DNA of 64,000 nucleotides from Puccinellia tenuiflora (Eukaryota > Streptophyta > Magnoliopsida > Poales > Poaceae), in assembly GCA_012064385.1 (NCBI GenBank), contig QRDG01000837.1, positions 124,001 through 188,000 on the forward strand, in the 5' to 3' direction. This document shows positions 21,728 to 34,270 of this stretch, piece by piece; positions within the stretch are counted from its first letter, which is position 1; each line of letters begins with the position of its first letter. The position numbers and the translations under genes are program-made. The notes under the pieces were generated by a model. It made no database searches. It saw nothing but the letters and a program-made list of their open reading frames with translations, and was not told the origin of the DNA.

Positions 21728-22853
21728 ATGACGAGGGGTAACAGCAACCCACCTCCGCCCCCTCCGCCACCTTTCTTGGAGATGTTGACGCAGCTGACGC
21801 AAGTGGTGGCGCAGTTGGCGCAGACGCAGGCAAACCAGATGATGCAAAACAACAACAACCGCAACGAGGGCAACGGCCGCGTCTCACTCAAGGACTTCCT
21901 CAACCTCAACCCCAGGATCTTCGCCTCTCCGACTGAGCCCCTCGACGCTGACGACTGGCTTCGCGAGATGGAGAGGACCCTTCTCACGGCACGGGTGGCT
22001 CCTGACGACCACGTGCCCTTCATCACCTTCCTCCTACGCGGCGAGTCGGCCTCGTGGTGGGAGAACCGCCAGGCCATGAGAGCTCCCGGCACGACTACCA
22101 CCTGGCCGAAGTTCAAGGCCGGTTCCTACGTCACCACGTCCCCGATGGACTCATGGAGCGCAAGCGCGAGGAGTTTTGCTCGCTCACACAGGGCCACATG
22201 GACGTCCTCAGCTACAGTCGGGTCTTCAACAACCTTTCCCGCTACGCTGGAGACGAGGTGTCCACTGATGCCAAGAAGCAAGCTCGCTTCCGCAAGGGCT
22301 TCAACCCAGCACTGAAGTATGCGCTCAACCTCATCAAGACGCAGAACTTCGAGGAGCTTGTCGACACCGCACTCAGGGCCGAGCATGGATATGCTGTGTT
22401 TGAGGAGTCTCGCAAGCACGCTCGTGAAGGTGGCTCTTCCTCAGGCAAGAACATCGGACCACCTCAGAAGCGCAGAGTGTGGGTGCCCAACAGTGCCCTC
22501 GCACGTGGCACCTACGTTTCGGGTACTCCAGGGTCTGCTCTTCGCCCGCCCACCCCTGCTCCCAAGACCATCGCGGCACCGCCAAGGCCGACGGGTTCTC
22601 GTCCTGCTCCGACCTGCTACAAGTGTGGCCAGGAGGGCCACATCTCACCTCAGTGCCCGCAGAACCTTCTGCCTCCACCACCGCAGCCTCGCCCTGCTCC
22701 GACTCAGGCGATGGTGCGTGCTCCTCCCCCGCTGAGGCCTCTCAACACCAACACTAGGCCTCAGGGACGACAAGCAAGGGTGAACCACCTCAACGCTGAA
22801 CAAGCTCAGGAAGCTTCAGAAGTTGTCCTTGGTACACTCCCTGTAAACTCAAT
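21728..22853 (+). pseudogene. Gypsy gag, frameshifted
   Basis: The coding trace begins at ATG 21728 (MTRGNSNPPPP, a poly-Pro run). It shows a capsid-like region (LDADDWLREMERTL, FLLRGESASWWENR) and a CCHC zinc knuckle (CYKCGQEGHISPQC, near 22615-22660) for nucleic-acid binding. The frame shifts once near 22115-22135, within the capsid region. It encoded the structural core protein of the retrotransposon particle and is not translatable as one protein now. Confidence 0.85.
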
Positions 22854-25800
22854 TAATGCAAAAGTCCTTTTCGATACTGGTGCTTCCCATTCTTTCGTGT
22901 CGTTCAAGTTTGCTCGTGAAGTGGGTTATCTCTCGACCCCTTGGGAACAAATCTAAAGGTCCATTCCCCCGGAGCCCAAATGGCAGCTTCCAAAATAAGT
23001 CATGGCAACGAAATCCAAATCGGAGGTCACTTGTTTCTTGCTTCTCTCATACTCCTTGGAAACTCAGACATCGACGTCATTCTAGGCATGAACTGGTTGA
23101 GGCCAATAAAGCCAAAATCGACTGTGCCACGAAGACGGTCACTCTCTCTCACCCCTCTGGCCAGATAGTCTATTCTCCAAACTCTCCACCTTCTGTTCAA
23201 CTCTTTGCTCTAAATGTCGATCCTCTCCAAGCAATCCAAAATGTTCCAGTCGTTTGTGACTTTCCTGATGTTTTTCCGGAGGAGCTCCCGGGTATGCCAC
23301 CCGACAGAGCTGTTGAATTCGTCATCGAGCTTGAACCAGGCACCGCTCCTATCTCCAAAAGGCCTTACAAAATGGGTCCCCCTGAACTGATCGAGCTCAA
23401 GAAACAGCTCGAGGACCTGGAAAGCAAAGGCTATATCCAACCAAGTTCGTCTCCGTGGGGATGCCCCACCATCTTGGTGAAGAAGAAGGACAAAACAAGT
23501 CGTCTTGTCGTCGACTACCGTCCTGTCAACCTCCGCACAATCAAGAACAAATATCCTCTTCCTCGAATAAATGATCTCTTCGATCAACTTGCCGGTGCAA
23601 AGGTCTTCTCTAAAATGGACCTAAGAATGGGTTATCACCAAATAAAAATCAGGAAAGAAGATATTCCTAAAACAACCTTCACCACTCGCTACGGTCTCTA
23701 CGAGTACACCGTCATGTCTTTCGGTCTCACAAATGCTCCAGCAACCTTCTCTCGTCTCATGAACTCTGTCTTCATGGAGTACCTCGACAAGTTCGTGGTG
23801 GTCTATCTCGACGATATCCTCATCTACTCCAAGTCCGATGAAGAACATGCTGAACATCTGCGCCTCGTTCTCACCAAACTCCAAGAACAGCGTCTCTATG
23901 CCAAGTTCTCAAAGTGCGAGTTCTGGCTTCCTGAAGTCACCTATCTTGGGCATGTCATCTCTGGAGAAGGCACCGCTGTTAACCCAGAAAGAGTCCAAGC
24001 AATTCTCGACTGGCCTACTCCTAAAACAGTCAAGCAACTCAGAAGCCTCCTAGGTATGGCTGGCTACTGTCGCCGCTATATCGAAAACTTCTCCAAAATC
24101 ACAAAGCCTCTCACCGAACTCCTCAAGAAAGACAAGAAATTCATCTGGAGTCCCGCATGTGAAGAAAGCTTCCAGCTCATAAAGAAAAAGCTCACCTCTA
24201 CTCCTGTCCTAGTAGCACCTGATACCTCCAAGCCTTTCCAAGTCTTCTGTGATGCCTCTCTCCAAGGACTAGGCGGAGTCCTCATGCAAAATCGACAAGT
24301 CGTCGCATACACTTCTCGTCAGTTACGCCCTCACGAGCTCAACTATCCTACTCACGATCTTGAACTTGCTGCCGTCGTGCATGCACTCAAAACATGGAGG
24401 CACTATCTCATGGGCAACACTTGTGAAATCTTTACCGACCACCAAAGTCTCAAATACCCCTTCACTCAGCCAGACCTGAACCTCAGACAAAGGAGATGGA
24501 TCGAGACCATCAAAGACTTTGACCTCACTCTCAACTACACCCCAGGCAATTATTGCAACAACCTCATGATCAAGGAAAGTCAACCTGAACTCCATGAGGA
24601 ATTCCGCAAGCTAAACCTGGAAATTGTTCCTCAAGGTTACCTTGCAAGTCTCACAGTCACTCCCACTCTCGAGGACAAAATCCGAGAAGCTCAGCTCTGT
24701 GATCCTTCTGTCAAGAAAATAAAGGAAAATGTTCTCCTTGGCACGGCAAAGTATAAGTGCTTCTCTCTTGACAACAATGGAACAGTGCGGTTTGAAGGAC
24801 GCATTGTGGTTCCCAAACTCGAAACCTTAAGAGAGTTGATCCTCAAAGAAGCTCATGACACTCCTCTTTCTATCCATCCGGAAGCACCAAAATGTATCAG
24901 GACCTCACACAAGTATATTGGTGGACCAGAATGAAGCGTCAAATTGCTCGCTATGTCTCAGAATGTGATGTCTGTCGTAGAATCAAGGCAGAACACCAGA
25001 GACCACCATGATTGTTCCAACCGTTGAAAATTCCCGAGTGGAAATGGGACAAAATTGAAATGGACTTCATCACAGGCTTCCCTAAGTCCAAGAAAGGCAA
25101 TGATGCAATCTTCGTTGTCATCGACCGTCTCTCAAAGGTCGCTCACTTCTTCCCAGTCAAAGAGTCTATCTCAGCAGTTCAGTTGGCAGAGCTTTACGCC
25201 ACAAAGATCGTTCCTCTTCACGGTATTCCGTTGGAAATCAGTTCAGATCGTGGAAGTCTTATCACTTCAAGGTTCTGGAAAAGCTTTCAGGAAGCAATGG
25301 GCCCAAAACTCCTGTTCAGCACAACTTATCACCCTCAGACTAGTGGTCAAGTGGAAAGAGTCAATCAAATCCTTGAGGATATGCTCAGAGCCTGTGTTAT
25401 CTCCTTCGGCATGAAATGGGAAGATTGCCTCCCATATGCTGAGTTCTCCTACAACAACAGCTACCAAGCAAGTTTGGGCATGGCCCCCTTTGACGTTCTC
25501 TATGGCTGCAAGTGCCGCACTCCTCTCATCTGGTCTGAAACTGGAGAACGTCAACTCTTTGGTCCTGACATCATACAAGAGGCAGAATAAAAAGTTCGCA
25601 TCCTTCGAGAGAACTTGAAAATTGCCCAGACACGGCAGAAAAGCTACTATGAAAGCAAGCACAGAGATATGGTCTATGCTCCTGGTGATCTCGCTTATCT
25701 TCGTGTCACTCCTCTGAAAGGCACTCACCGTTTTGGTATCAAAGGCTAGTTAGCTCCGAGATACATTGGTCCTTTTCCAGTTCTTTCCAGACGTGGAGAA

Positions 25801-26103
25801 TTAGCCTACCGGTTGGAACTTCCAGAAAAGCTATCCAAGGTGCACGATGTTTTTCACGTGTCCCAACTCAAGAAGTGCTTCAAAGATCCAGGCCGTGCAG
25901 TTGATCACGAAACAATCGATCTTCAAGAAGACCTCACCTATCATGAGCATCCTGTCTGTATTCTTGACGAGGCTGAACGTCGCACCCGCAACAAGTCCGT
26001 CAAGTTTTTCAAGGTGCAATGGTCTCATCACTCCGACAAAGAGGCAACATGGGAACGCGAAGATCACCTTCGATCCGAGTATCCCGACCTTTTCACTTCT
26101 TAG
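22854..26103 (+). pseudogene. Gypsy pol: protease-RT-RNase H-integrase-chromodomain, degenerate
   Basis: The aspartic protease motif DTGASHSF is at about 22873. Reverse transcriptase follows with the catalytic YLDDILIYS box near 23805, then RNase H (DHQSLKY near 24440). The integrase has a Cys pair (SECDVC, about 24960) and a catalytic core (MDFITG, SSDRGS, VERVNQ) at 25050-25370. A chromodomain (FFKVQWSHHSDKEATWE) lies near 26000-26060, and chromodomains of this class guide integration toward heterochromatin. Breaks seen: frame changes near 22945, 23097 and 24890, and in-frame stops at 25009-25011, 25588-25590 and 25747-25749. The natural stop is at 26101-26103. Confidence 0.9.
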
Positions 26104-26127
26104 GAATCTCGGGGCGCGATTCCTTCG

Positions 26128-26144
26128 AGGGGGGGGGGGCGAAT
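26128..26144 (+). other. Polypurine tract of the Gypsy element
   Basis: A run of G (about 12) after CTTCGA, just before the 3' LTR, is the expected primer for plus-strand DNA synthesis. Confidence 0.75.
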
Positions 26145-29100
26145 TGTAACATCCCAAAAGTAATCCCCTTTCACTTTCCATGTTTGATTCAATTATTGCA
26201 TCATCATGACATCATCTTTATTGTGCTTTTGTGGTTTTGCAAAAATAAAAGAAAACAAATAAAACAAATTGATATTTTATGTCTTTACCACATGCAAAAC
26301 CTAATTTCTAAATTGCAAAAACAAAATAAATTAACAACCAAAAAACTATTTTGGACAAAGCAAATTAAAATGATATTTTGGATTTGCAACTTAACCAACA
26401 TTTTATGTTGGGGAAAAATCAAAACCCTAAATTTTGCTTTAGTTTTATCTCTTTTCTTCTTCTCTCTTTTTCTGTTAAATTGGAAAAATACGAAATACCA
26501 GAAAATATAGAACTGGGCCGAAACCCAGCTCCCCTCTCTTCTCTCCTCCCTCTTCCTTCTTCCCGGGGTAGCCCACCTAAGGCCCAGCCCAGCTGGCCTT
26601 TCCCCTTTATCTACCTCTCCCGCACCCCTCTCACTCGCGACGTCGCCTGCCAGTGCCCCCGACGCCCTTTTCCGTCGCCACCTCGGCTCCGGCCTCCCCC
26701 ATAAGAAGACAACCAGGGCGCCTCCTCCCACCAACCCTAGAACCTACTCTGCCTTTCCTCTCCGCCGCCACCATCTCCTCTTCCTCTCCTATTCTCTGCC
26801 TCACCAGGCCACCACCTTCACCAGCCGGAGAAGCTCATCGTCGCCATGGGGTAGCCGAGCTGGAGCACGTCCTTGACGACCACGCGCAGGAGCTCGTCGA
26901 CCACTGGAGCAGGAGCCAGACGCGCGGGAACGACAACGCCAAGGCCTCCTTCCGCTTCTTCGTCGTCCTCGGCCACGCGTCTACCGCGGCCGACGCCGTC
27001 GTCGACCTTCCTTTCTCCATCGCCGATCTACTCGCTGGGTGAGCATACCGCCCTAGGGCCCTTCTCTCCGTCTCCCTTGCTCTGGACAATGCCATCATGC
27101 GCTCTGTCACCGCCATGGCCGAAGCCGCCGTCGTTCACATGCACGGGCACGAGTTCGTGCTCGACCACGGGCTCCTCTGTCCCAAGCCCCCTCACGCACG
27201 ATCTCCTGCACCTGCACGTCCTCCTCACCCACCGCACCACCTAGCCGCCGCCCAGACGCCGCGCCGCCCTCCTATGGTCGTCGCCGGTCGCCTGTCCGCG
27301 CCGCACGTCCACCGTCGGCCAAGTCTGAACTTGGTGTCAAAAGGTTCAGTTAACACCGTAGATCTACTTCATAGGCCTCAAGTCCCTTCTTTGTGCACGA
27401 TCCAAACGCAGCCCAGTTGGTTCTGTTCCTTGCACGCCGAAATCGGTCCCGGCTTCGAATCCCTCCCCGGCCGAATAAAAACCCCTTTTTTTTCCTTTTG
27501 CATCTGTGACTGACATGTGGGCCCCTGGACCCACCTGGACCCACATGTCATCCTCTTGCAGGTCAAGCTCCGGTGATAAAAGTTCCCAGATCCAGATCTA
27601 GATCCAGATCTGGCGAATTTGCAGAAAACCCCCAGTTTTGAAATTTCTTTTGCAACTAGGTCCCTATCTTTATGTTCTGTCCTGATTTTCACATATTTAA
27701 TTTTTGGCCTTTTCAAATTCAAAAATTATAATAAAAATATGTTTTGGAATCAGAAAAATGCAATCTGCTCAAATATAAATTTTGTTTAATTTTTGGAATA
27801 TAATTAAATGGTTAAAATAAATAAATCTTTTGTAAATTAATTAATCTTGCAAAATTCATAACTTTTGTTCTACAATTCCAAAAATTATGAATTTTATATC
27901 AAATTAAAGCTAAAAATGTAATTTGTTCGAATCTATTTTTGCATGAATGAATTAAATAATTTAACATTTGGGTAATTTAGAATTTCAATTAATTGAACTA
28001 ATAAAAATGCCTAAAATGCATTAATTGTTTATTAAATTGCTAAGTCCTAATTTAACTTGCCTAATAAAATGTATAGCACTTTAATTGCTTCATATTTAAA
28101 ATGTCATGTCATCATGCTTGTTTCAATGCATTTGTATTGATCTTGCTTTTGTTATGTTTGGGGTTACCGTAGACGACGACGTTGCTGAGTACCCCGACAC
28201 CTCCGAGGATCTAGCCCAGTACCAGGATACTGAGCCAACATGCAAGCAGCCCCTCCCCAACTTTCTCATGTGATGCCTATTCCTATCTTGCATGCTTTAG
28301 GACTTCCGTTCTATTGTGTCTTACGATTCTTATTAGAATTGCATAGCCTGATAGAAGCCCAGTTATTCCTGATATGCCTGCCTATATCCTATGCTTGTTT
28401 TCCAGTTTCTATCTACTAGCATGCTCAGGATTTGCTTGTGGTCTATCACATGTTTAGCTGGTATATCTTAAATAATTGAAGACTTGCTATGTGGGAATCA
28501 CTGTTATTATAATAATGATAAGGCACCGGCGGAAGTCCAGCTATGGTGATTTGTTCTGCTAGTGTCGCCTAGGAAAAACCGTTCTTTTACGCTTATCCAA
28601 GAATGAGCGCCCTACCCACACGTGGGAAGACTTATGGAACCCCCCGCAACTCAGTACCGGATCTGCTATGTTGGTTAGGGAGCCACAAACTAGTTCGGGC
28701 GTTTACCATTTGGAGCATAATAATAATGAAAGATGGATTAAAACTGCATATAGGTTTGCGGTACGTTCGTTTATCGAGTGTGGAAGGAGGAGCAATCATA
28801 TGAGTGTTTTCCTCCCGAAGCCGTCCTCGCAACGTTTGGGCCCGCAAAGGAGTTTTGGCCGGGCTCCCCACGTGGATCAGTCTCAGATAGGTGGCTCTCT
28901 ATCTAATGTAGTAGTGAAGGGGAAGGTCGTGTTAAGATACCTTTTTCCTTTGTGGCGTGTGGTTGATCGAATGTGTATGGTTACATTTGGGCACCACTGC
29001 AGGGTTAAATCTTTTCGAAAAGCCAAGTCCGCGGTTATGGAGGACTTGGGTAATGTGCTGGCTAAAAAGATCATAGACATCACTGTATATCTTAAAATAG

Positions 29101-29790
29101 CTAAATTGACTAGTAAATAGCCATATTCAAATAATAACCTGCTAAAATTTGATCAACGTGTGAGTGTCCGGACTTCTTCCTCGTGGGTATACGATACGAT
29201 GGAGTTGTCTCAGGACGGGTATTGTTTGGTGAGTAGTTTAGCCCAGTAGCACAAGCGCTCTCTTCCCTTATTCTAATTAGACGCAAGTTGTAGCGTTTAT
29301 TCTGTAGTTGTTAGGTGCTGCTGCTGCAAGTCCACCATACAGCCTTCCTTTTTATCCAATTGCATGTGCACCGTTCTTTCGTTTACCCTTGTGCGTAAGA
29401 CTTGCTGAGTACCCCCGTACTCATACGATCCGGTGTCCGGTGCCCGTCTTTTCACCGATGCAGGAGCGACAACACAGTTCGACGATCCAGATGGTGGCTA
29501 CTACGTAGAGTTCGACGCCGACTACGATGAGTAGATCGAGATCCTAGGCGGCAGCCTGAGACCACCGTGGGCGGGTCCCCTCTTTTATTTTCCGGCCTTT
29601 GGCCTTTGATGTAGTCTGTACTCAGACGAGTGATTGCTTTCGCTGTATTCGGGACGTGTGATCCCCTGTGATGTAATAAAAGTATTTCGAACTATGTTTA
29701 TTTATCTTTTTGTGTCGTACTTGTGCATGTGATGTAATCCAATTGTGGTTCTACTTGGCAAAATGTTATTTCCGCAAAGTGGGGCTTACA
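26145..29790 (+). repeat. 3' LTR of the Gypsy element
   Basis: TG…CA bounded and very similar to 17739-21334 over its whole length, with scattered substitutions and a few indels, so the insertion is not recent. Confidence 0.92.
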
Positions 29791-29984
29791 CACGCTTAAC
29801 TTTTGAGTTCCTTCAAAATTAACTTGCAGATGAGATGTTATAACTTACTAATATTAGTATCCTATCAACCATATTTACCCATGGATCATTATGTTACACT
29901 TTTTATTGTTTAAATTTTGAAAATTTATTTGAATAAGTAACAATGATTATGTAATAATATTTTTTGAATAAATAACAATAAAAA

Positions 29985-32025
29985 TTATTTTACTTTATTT
30001 TCTCCTTTTTACATTAGTATGGAATAATTAATATCTTTAAATCCGTAAATCGAAATTTAACAAATAAAATGTCTAAATCGATTAGAAAAATGAGAGGAAT
30101 CCAAATATGACATCCATAACATATTTTTCATCATGTATATGAATTTTTGCAACATATTTTTGGTACTTCCTTAATAAAAAAGTCATTTTGACACTTAAAA
30201 AATGAAAAAAAAATGATATTTAGAAAAATATTTTAAACAATAATTTTTGGCAACAATGTTTGCCATACCAAGACACACTTATGTGTCAAATATGGCCACA
30301 TTATCACAAACTATGGCACGGGGATGATCACATCTACGTCATTTGACTCGAAACTTATACATGTTTATAGATGATTGATATTTTTGTGAAGAAGTTTTTT
30401 GGTAACTTTGTCAAAACTCAAGTTTATTATTTTCGCTAGCAACTAGTACACATAAAAGGAGTCCATTCCAAAGGATTTAATTTTTTGAGTACTTTTTCAC
30501 TTTCTTTTATTTTGTTCAAAAAACGGTCAAAATGGCCGCCATGCCTGTTCATCCAAAGGGTTCTCATTTTTCAACACTATCGATGGTTCTGTGATATAAC
30601 CACTACTGGTTCATCTTAAAATGATTTTTGCAAAATTTTCAGAGTAAACTATCACACACTTGTAGTTCAAAATTGAATTACTTTCGAAAAATAGGCATAA
30701 AGTCATTTAAATAGGCGAAATGAGGTAGAAACCGAGAAAATTCCTAATATTGCTGGATTATGGATAAAATATGGCCTACATTGTGCGAAAATTGTATGGG
30801 TGCCATTTTGCACCATATTTATCGTACTTGCTTCACAAAAATGTCATTTTTGACAATTAAAAAATGAAAAATGATATTTATAAACGTAATTTGAAAGAAA
30901 AAAACTGTTCTGCAACATTGTTTGTCATAACAAGACACACCTATGTGTAAAATATGGGCACATTATCACAAACTATGGCACGGGGATGATCATATCTACG
31001 TCATTTGACTCGAAACTTATACATGTTTATAGATGATTGATATTTTTGTGGAGAAGTTTATTGGTAACTTTTTCAAAACTCAGGTTTATCATTTTTGCTA
31101 GCAACTAGTACACATAAAAGGAGTCCATGCCAAAGGATTTAATTTTTTGAGTATTTTTTCACTTTCTTTTATTTTGTTCAAAAAACGGTCAAAATGGTCG
31201 TCATGCCTGTTCATCCAAAGGGGTCTCATTTTTCAAAACTATCGATGGTTCTGTGAATAACAACTACTGGTGCATCTTAAAATGATTTTTGTAAAATATT
31301 CAGAGCAAACTATCACACACCTGTAGTTCAAAATTGAATTACTTTCGAAAAATAGGCATAAAGTCATTTAAATAGGCGAAATAAGGTAGAAACCGAGAAA
31401 ATTCCTAATATTGCTGGATTATCGATAAAATATGGCCTACTTTGTGCGAAAATTGTATGGGTGCCATTTTGCAGCATATTTGTCGTACCTGCTTCACAAA
31501 AATGTCATTTTTGAAAAATTAAAAAATGAAAAATGATATTTATAAACGTAATTTGAAAAAAAATCAGTTCTGCAACATTGTTTGTCATAACAAGACACAC
31601 ATATATGTCAAATATGGGCATATTATCACAAACTATAAAACGGGGATGATCATATCTACGTCATTTGACTCGAAACTTATACATGTCTATAGATGATTGA
31701 CCTTTTTGTGAAGAACTTTGCCATAATTTGTGATAAAAGTGTCCATTTTTTACACAATGGTGCGTCTTGGTATGGCAAACATTGTTGAGAAAACAATTTT
31801 TAAAATATTATTATCAATATCATTTTCTATTTTTTAAGTGCCAAAAGTGACTTTTTTCTATTAAGCAAGTACCAAAACTATGTTGCAAAAAGTCATATAC
31901 ATGATAAAAATATGATATGGATGTCATATTTGGATTCCTCTCATTTTTCTAATCGATTTAGACACTTTATTTGTTAAATTTAGATTTATAGATTTAAAGA
32001 TATGAATTATTTCATATTAAATGAA
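29985..32025. repeat. CACTA C core: inverted arms flanking about 660 bp tandem repeats
   Basis: The arms at about 29990-30325 and 31715-32023 are inverse copies of each other (for example TCTAAATCGATTAGAAAAAT on the left against its complement near 31945). Between and partly within them a unit of about 660 bp occurs about 2.5 times. The landmark CGGGGATGATCA falls near 30319, 30981 and 31641. AT-rich, no open frame. Confidence 0.8.
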
Positions 32026-32334
32026 AACAGAAAAAAAAATCATAGCTATGCCGACGCCGTCGGCATAGACCTATGAACCATAGCCCCTGTGTCGACGGCA
32101 GAAACTATGCCGACGGCCGTGTCGACGGGGCAGATATGCCGACGGCCATGTCGACGGGCAGACCTCGTCGGAGCCTATGCCGACGGCCCCGATATAAAGT
32201 CGTCGGCATAGGGTTTGGCCGTCGGCGTAGAAGCTCATTCTTGTAGTGATGCCCGGTAAACAAGATAACTTTTTCACGTAAACGGGGAAAAGATGGGCCA
32301 AATAATCGGTCGGGTTGATTCGTGGTATCTACTA

Positions 32335-32409
32335 CCTGCGTTTCACAATATAACCTATTTCAACAAGCTAGTTTAACTTGGTAAAAAAAAGTATATTATA
32401 GAACGGAGG
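32335..32409. mobile_element. Stowaway (Tc1/Mariner) MITE, 75 bp
   Basis: The ends CCTGCGTTTCACAATATA and TATTATAGAACGGAGG are inverse copies of the Stowaway consensus and are flanked by TA on both sides (32333-32334, 32410-32411). It is unusually short. Confidence 0.75.
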
Positions 32410-32411
32410 TA

Positions 32412-33037
32412 TGCTTTAATGGGCCGAAGAACCTGCTATTTATGGACATTTCTCTTTATGCCATATGTACAACATGATGATGTAATTTTTTGGAAACATG
32501 GTAGTATTAGAGTTTTTGCCAACAACCAGTGCCATCTAGAAAATGAAAGAGAAATACCTAGCCATGAGGAGTCCTTCGTGGTCTTCCCCGGATATGTTTG
32601 CCACCAAAAACCCTCGTGGCCTTTGGAGATATGTTTGCCCTTGCACTTGGATCCACGCTAGCGGCTAGGGAAAGGTCCTACATTATTCTTAATTTTGGCA
32701 GTGTCTTTGATCTACCGTTGGAGACGCTAGCTACTGCAGCTCATATATAGCCACTGAATGATAGAGTTTTCTTATTCTTGGGAGGATGGCTGTCATCGTT
32801 GTACTTCTCCAATAGCTTATTCAGCGACGAAGGACCATGGCAGTGGTAGGCGACCCTGGCAAGCAAAGATTTCGGCGTGGACGTTTATTAGATACTTTCG
32901 TAGGTCTTTTGTGTATGTTAGAGAGGTTTAGATCTTAATATAGACATGGGCACGACATATGGTATTAAAAATAGTAGAGCTAATGCCTAGTTCGGAAAAG
33001 GATTGAAAAGAAACATGAACATCTTCCCAAAATTCAC
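32412..33037. other. Host backbone, no gene seen
   Basis: Unique-looking sequence. The last part (about 32900-33035) resembles 44140-44250, including GGAAAAGGATTGAAAAG against GGAAAAAGATTGAAAAAG. No convincing reading frame. Confidence 0.5.
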
Positions 33038-33346
33038 TTTGGCACCAGGGTGCATAAGCACCCGGTATTTAAAAAAAAAACTGAAATAAAATTTCACGGA
33101 TACGTCTTAACCTCCTATGCCTTCACAAAGTCGTTTCGCGAAAAATCGATATTTCTTGTGGTCTGTGTAAAAAAGACGAAAAAACATCACGTGAAAAGCT
33201 CTATTTTAGCATCAAATTTTGTCATTAAACGACTTCTTGGAAACATAGGAAGTTAAGATCCATGCGTGAATATTTTTTGATTTTTTTCGACATTTCAAAA
33301 CATGCTTAAAATGCATTCAAATACCAGGTGGCACCAAGGAGCCAAA
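33038..33346. mobile_element. MITE with CACC-rich terminal inverted repeats (about 310 bp)
   Basis: The left end TTTGGCACCAGGGTGC…GGTATTT is answered on the right by AAATACCAGGTGGCACC…GCCAAAA. The interior is AT-rich. The related backbone copy at 44250 lacks this element, which supports its boundaries. Confidence 0.65.
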
Positions 33347-34055
33347 ACGTCTCCTCCATCTTTGTTAAGATTGTATCATACTAGCTAAATGCCCGTGCCA
33401 TGCTACGGGATATCAAAAACATTATATGGACATACTGATGTTATCCTAAATTATAAGAAGATATCAAACGACATGATAACCCGATAATGCTACAGCTACG
33501 GACAAATATTACGGGATTTTTTGTTACAGGATGATTTGGCAACAATTGATTAGAGGTTGTGGAAGGCCCCCGGAGAAATCAGGGGGTTGAGAAATCAGAG
33601 GAGGACATGTACGTCTGTAACTTCGTTTTCGTAAGAAAGGTTTGTAAGTCTAGCACATCGATTAATACGTGTTCTCTCCAACTTCTTTCCTTTTTGTTAT
33701 TTTTTTTTAAATTAGGTAACATATGAAGACTTCATCAAGTAAAGTATCGCTGCAAGGTAGTTACAATTTGAGGTAACTGCAGAACGTCTTCCCGAATCTC
33801 TATGTTTCTTAACGCGTCAACTTTTTTATGCACATTCTCAGAAAGAAAATATACATGAAAAAATTAGACGATAATGAACACCTCTAACGTAGGGTGTCAC
33901 ACTCCTTGGGGCTGCGCCCGTGTGTTGTAGCTGGAGAAGGTCCTCTCCTCGTCATTGTAGAGCTCGCCGACGTCGATGGAGGCTGCACGACCATCCATAT
34001 TGTAGTCTACCTCATAATAAGAATAAACCAGTATTTGCTAAAGCAGTGCACTTGG
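33347..34055. other. Host backbone, no gene seen
   Basis: AT-rich. It contains CTAGCTAAATGCCCGTGCC near 33384, a phrase that resembles the ends of some grass DNA transposons, but no partner end was found. Confidence 0.4.
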
Positions 34056-34270
34056 CACACTTCTTTTCGGCTTCTATAAGGGCTTCTTCGAGAAGCTCTC
34101 CTCCCCCAGCTTCTCCCGGAAGGCCGACTCAAAAATTCGTTTAGACTTCCAAACTACTCTTTTCAACCCTAATTTAGAAATCTAAACAAAATTGTGAGTC
34201 GGATTTCTGGAAGAAGCTGGATGAGGGAAGCTTCTCAGAGAAACTCTCTTAGAAGCCGAAAAGAAGTGTG
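34056..34270. mobile_element. Foldback MITE, 215 bp hairpin
   Basis: CACACTTCTTTTCGGCTTCT at the left is matched inversely at the right end. The pairing continues inward (CCAGCTTCTCCCGG against CTGGAAGAAGCTGG), so nearly the whole element can fold. No clear target duplication was found. The GCTTCT-rich ends resemble hAT-like MITEs. Confidence 0.7.

Larger units (their letters stand above)
17739..29790 (+). mobile_element. Full-length Gypsy LTR retrotransposon (Tekay/Del-like chromovirus), inactive
   Basis: Two LTRs of about 3.6 kb (17739-21334 and 26145-29790) begin TGTAACATCCC and end GGGGCTTACA. The 5 bp flanks are CACGA and CACGC, a target duplication with one change. A primer binding site (21338-21349) and a G-rich polypurine tract (about 26128-26144) are in place. 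The order protease, reverse transcriptase, RNase H, integrase, chromodomain defines a chromovirus, and the long LTRs suggest the Tekay/Del branch. Gag-pol is broken by several frameshifts and stops. Confidence 0.93.
17386..32248. mobile_element. Complete non-autonomous CACTA copy C, interrupted by a Gypsy element
   Basis: The left end CACTATAGGAACGG and the inverted right end CACTACAAGAATGA are flanked by the target duplication ATG (17383-17385 and 32249-32251). Subterminal repeats at both ends carry TATGCCGACGGC and GCCGTCGGCATAG (17415-17550 and 32045-32235), unlike those of copies A and B. Without the inserted Gypsy element the transposon is about 2.8 kb. It has no transposase and is mostly inverted and tandem repeats. 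Confidence 0.88.
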
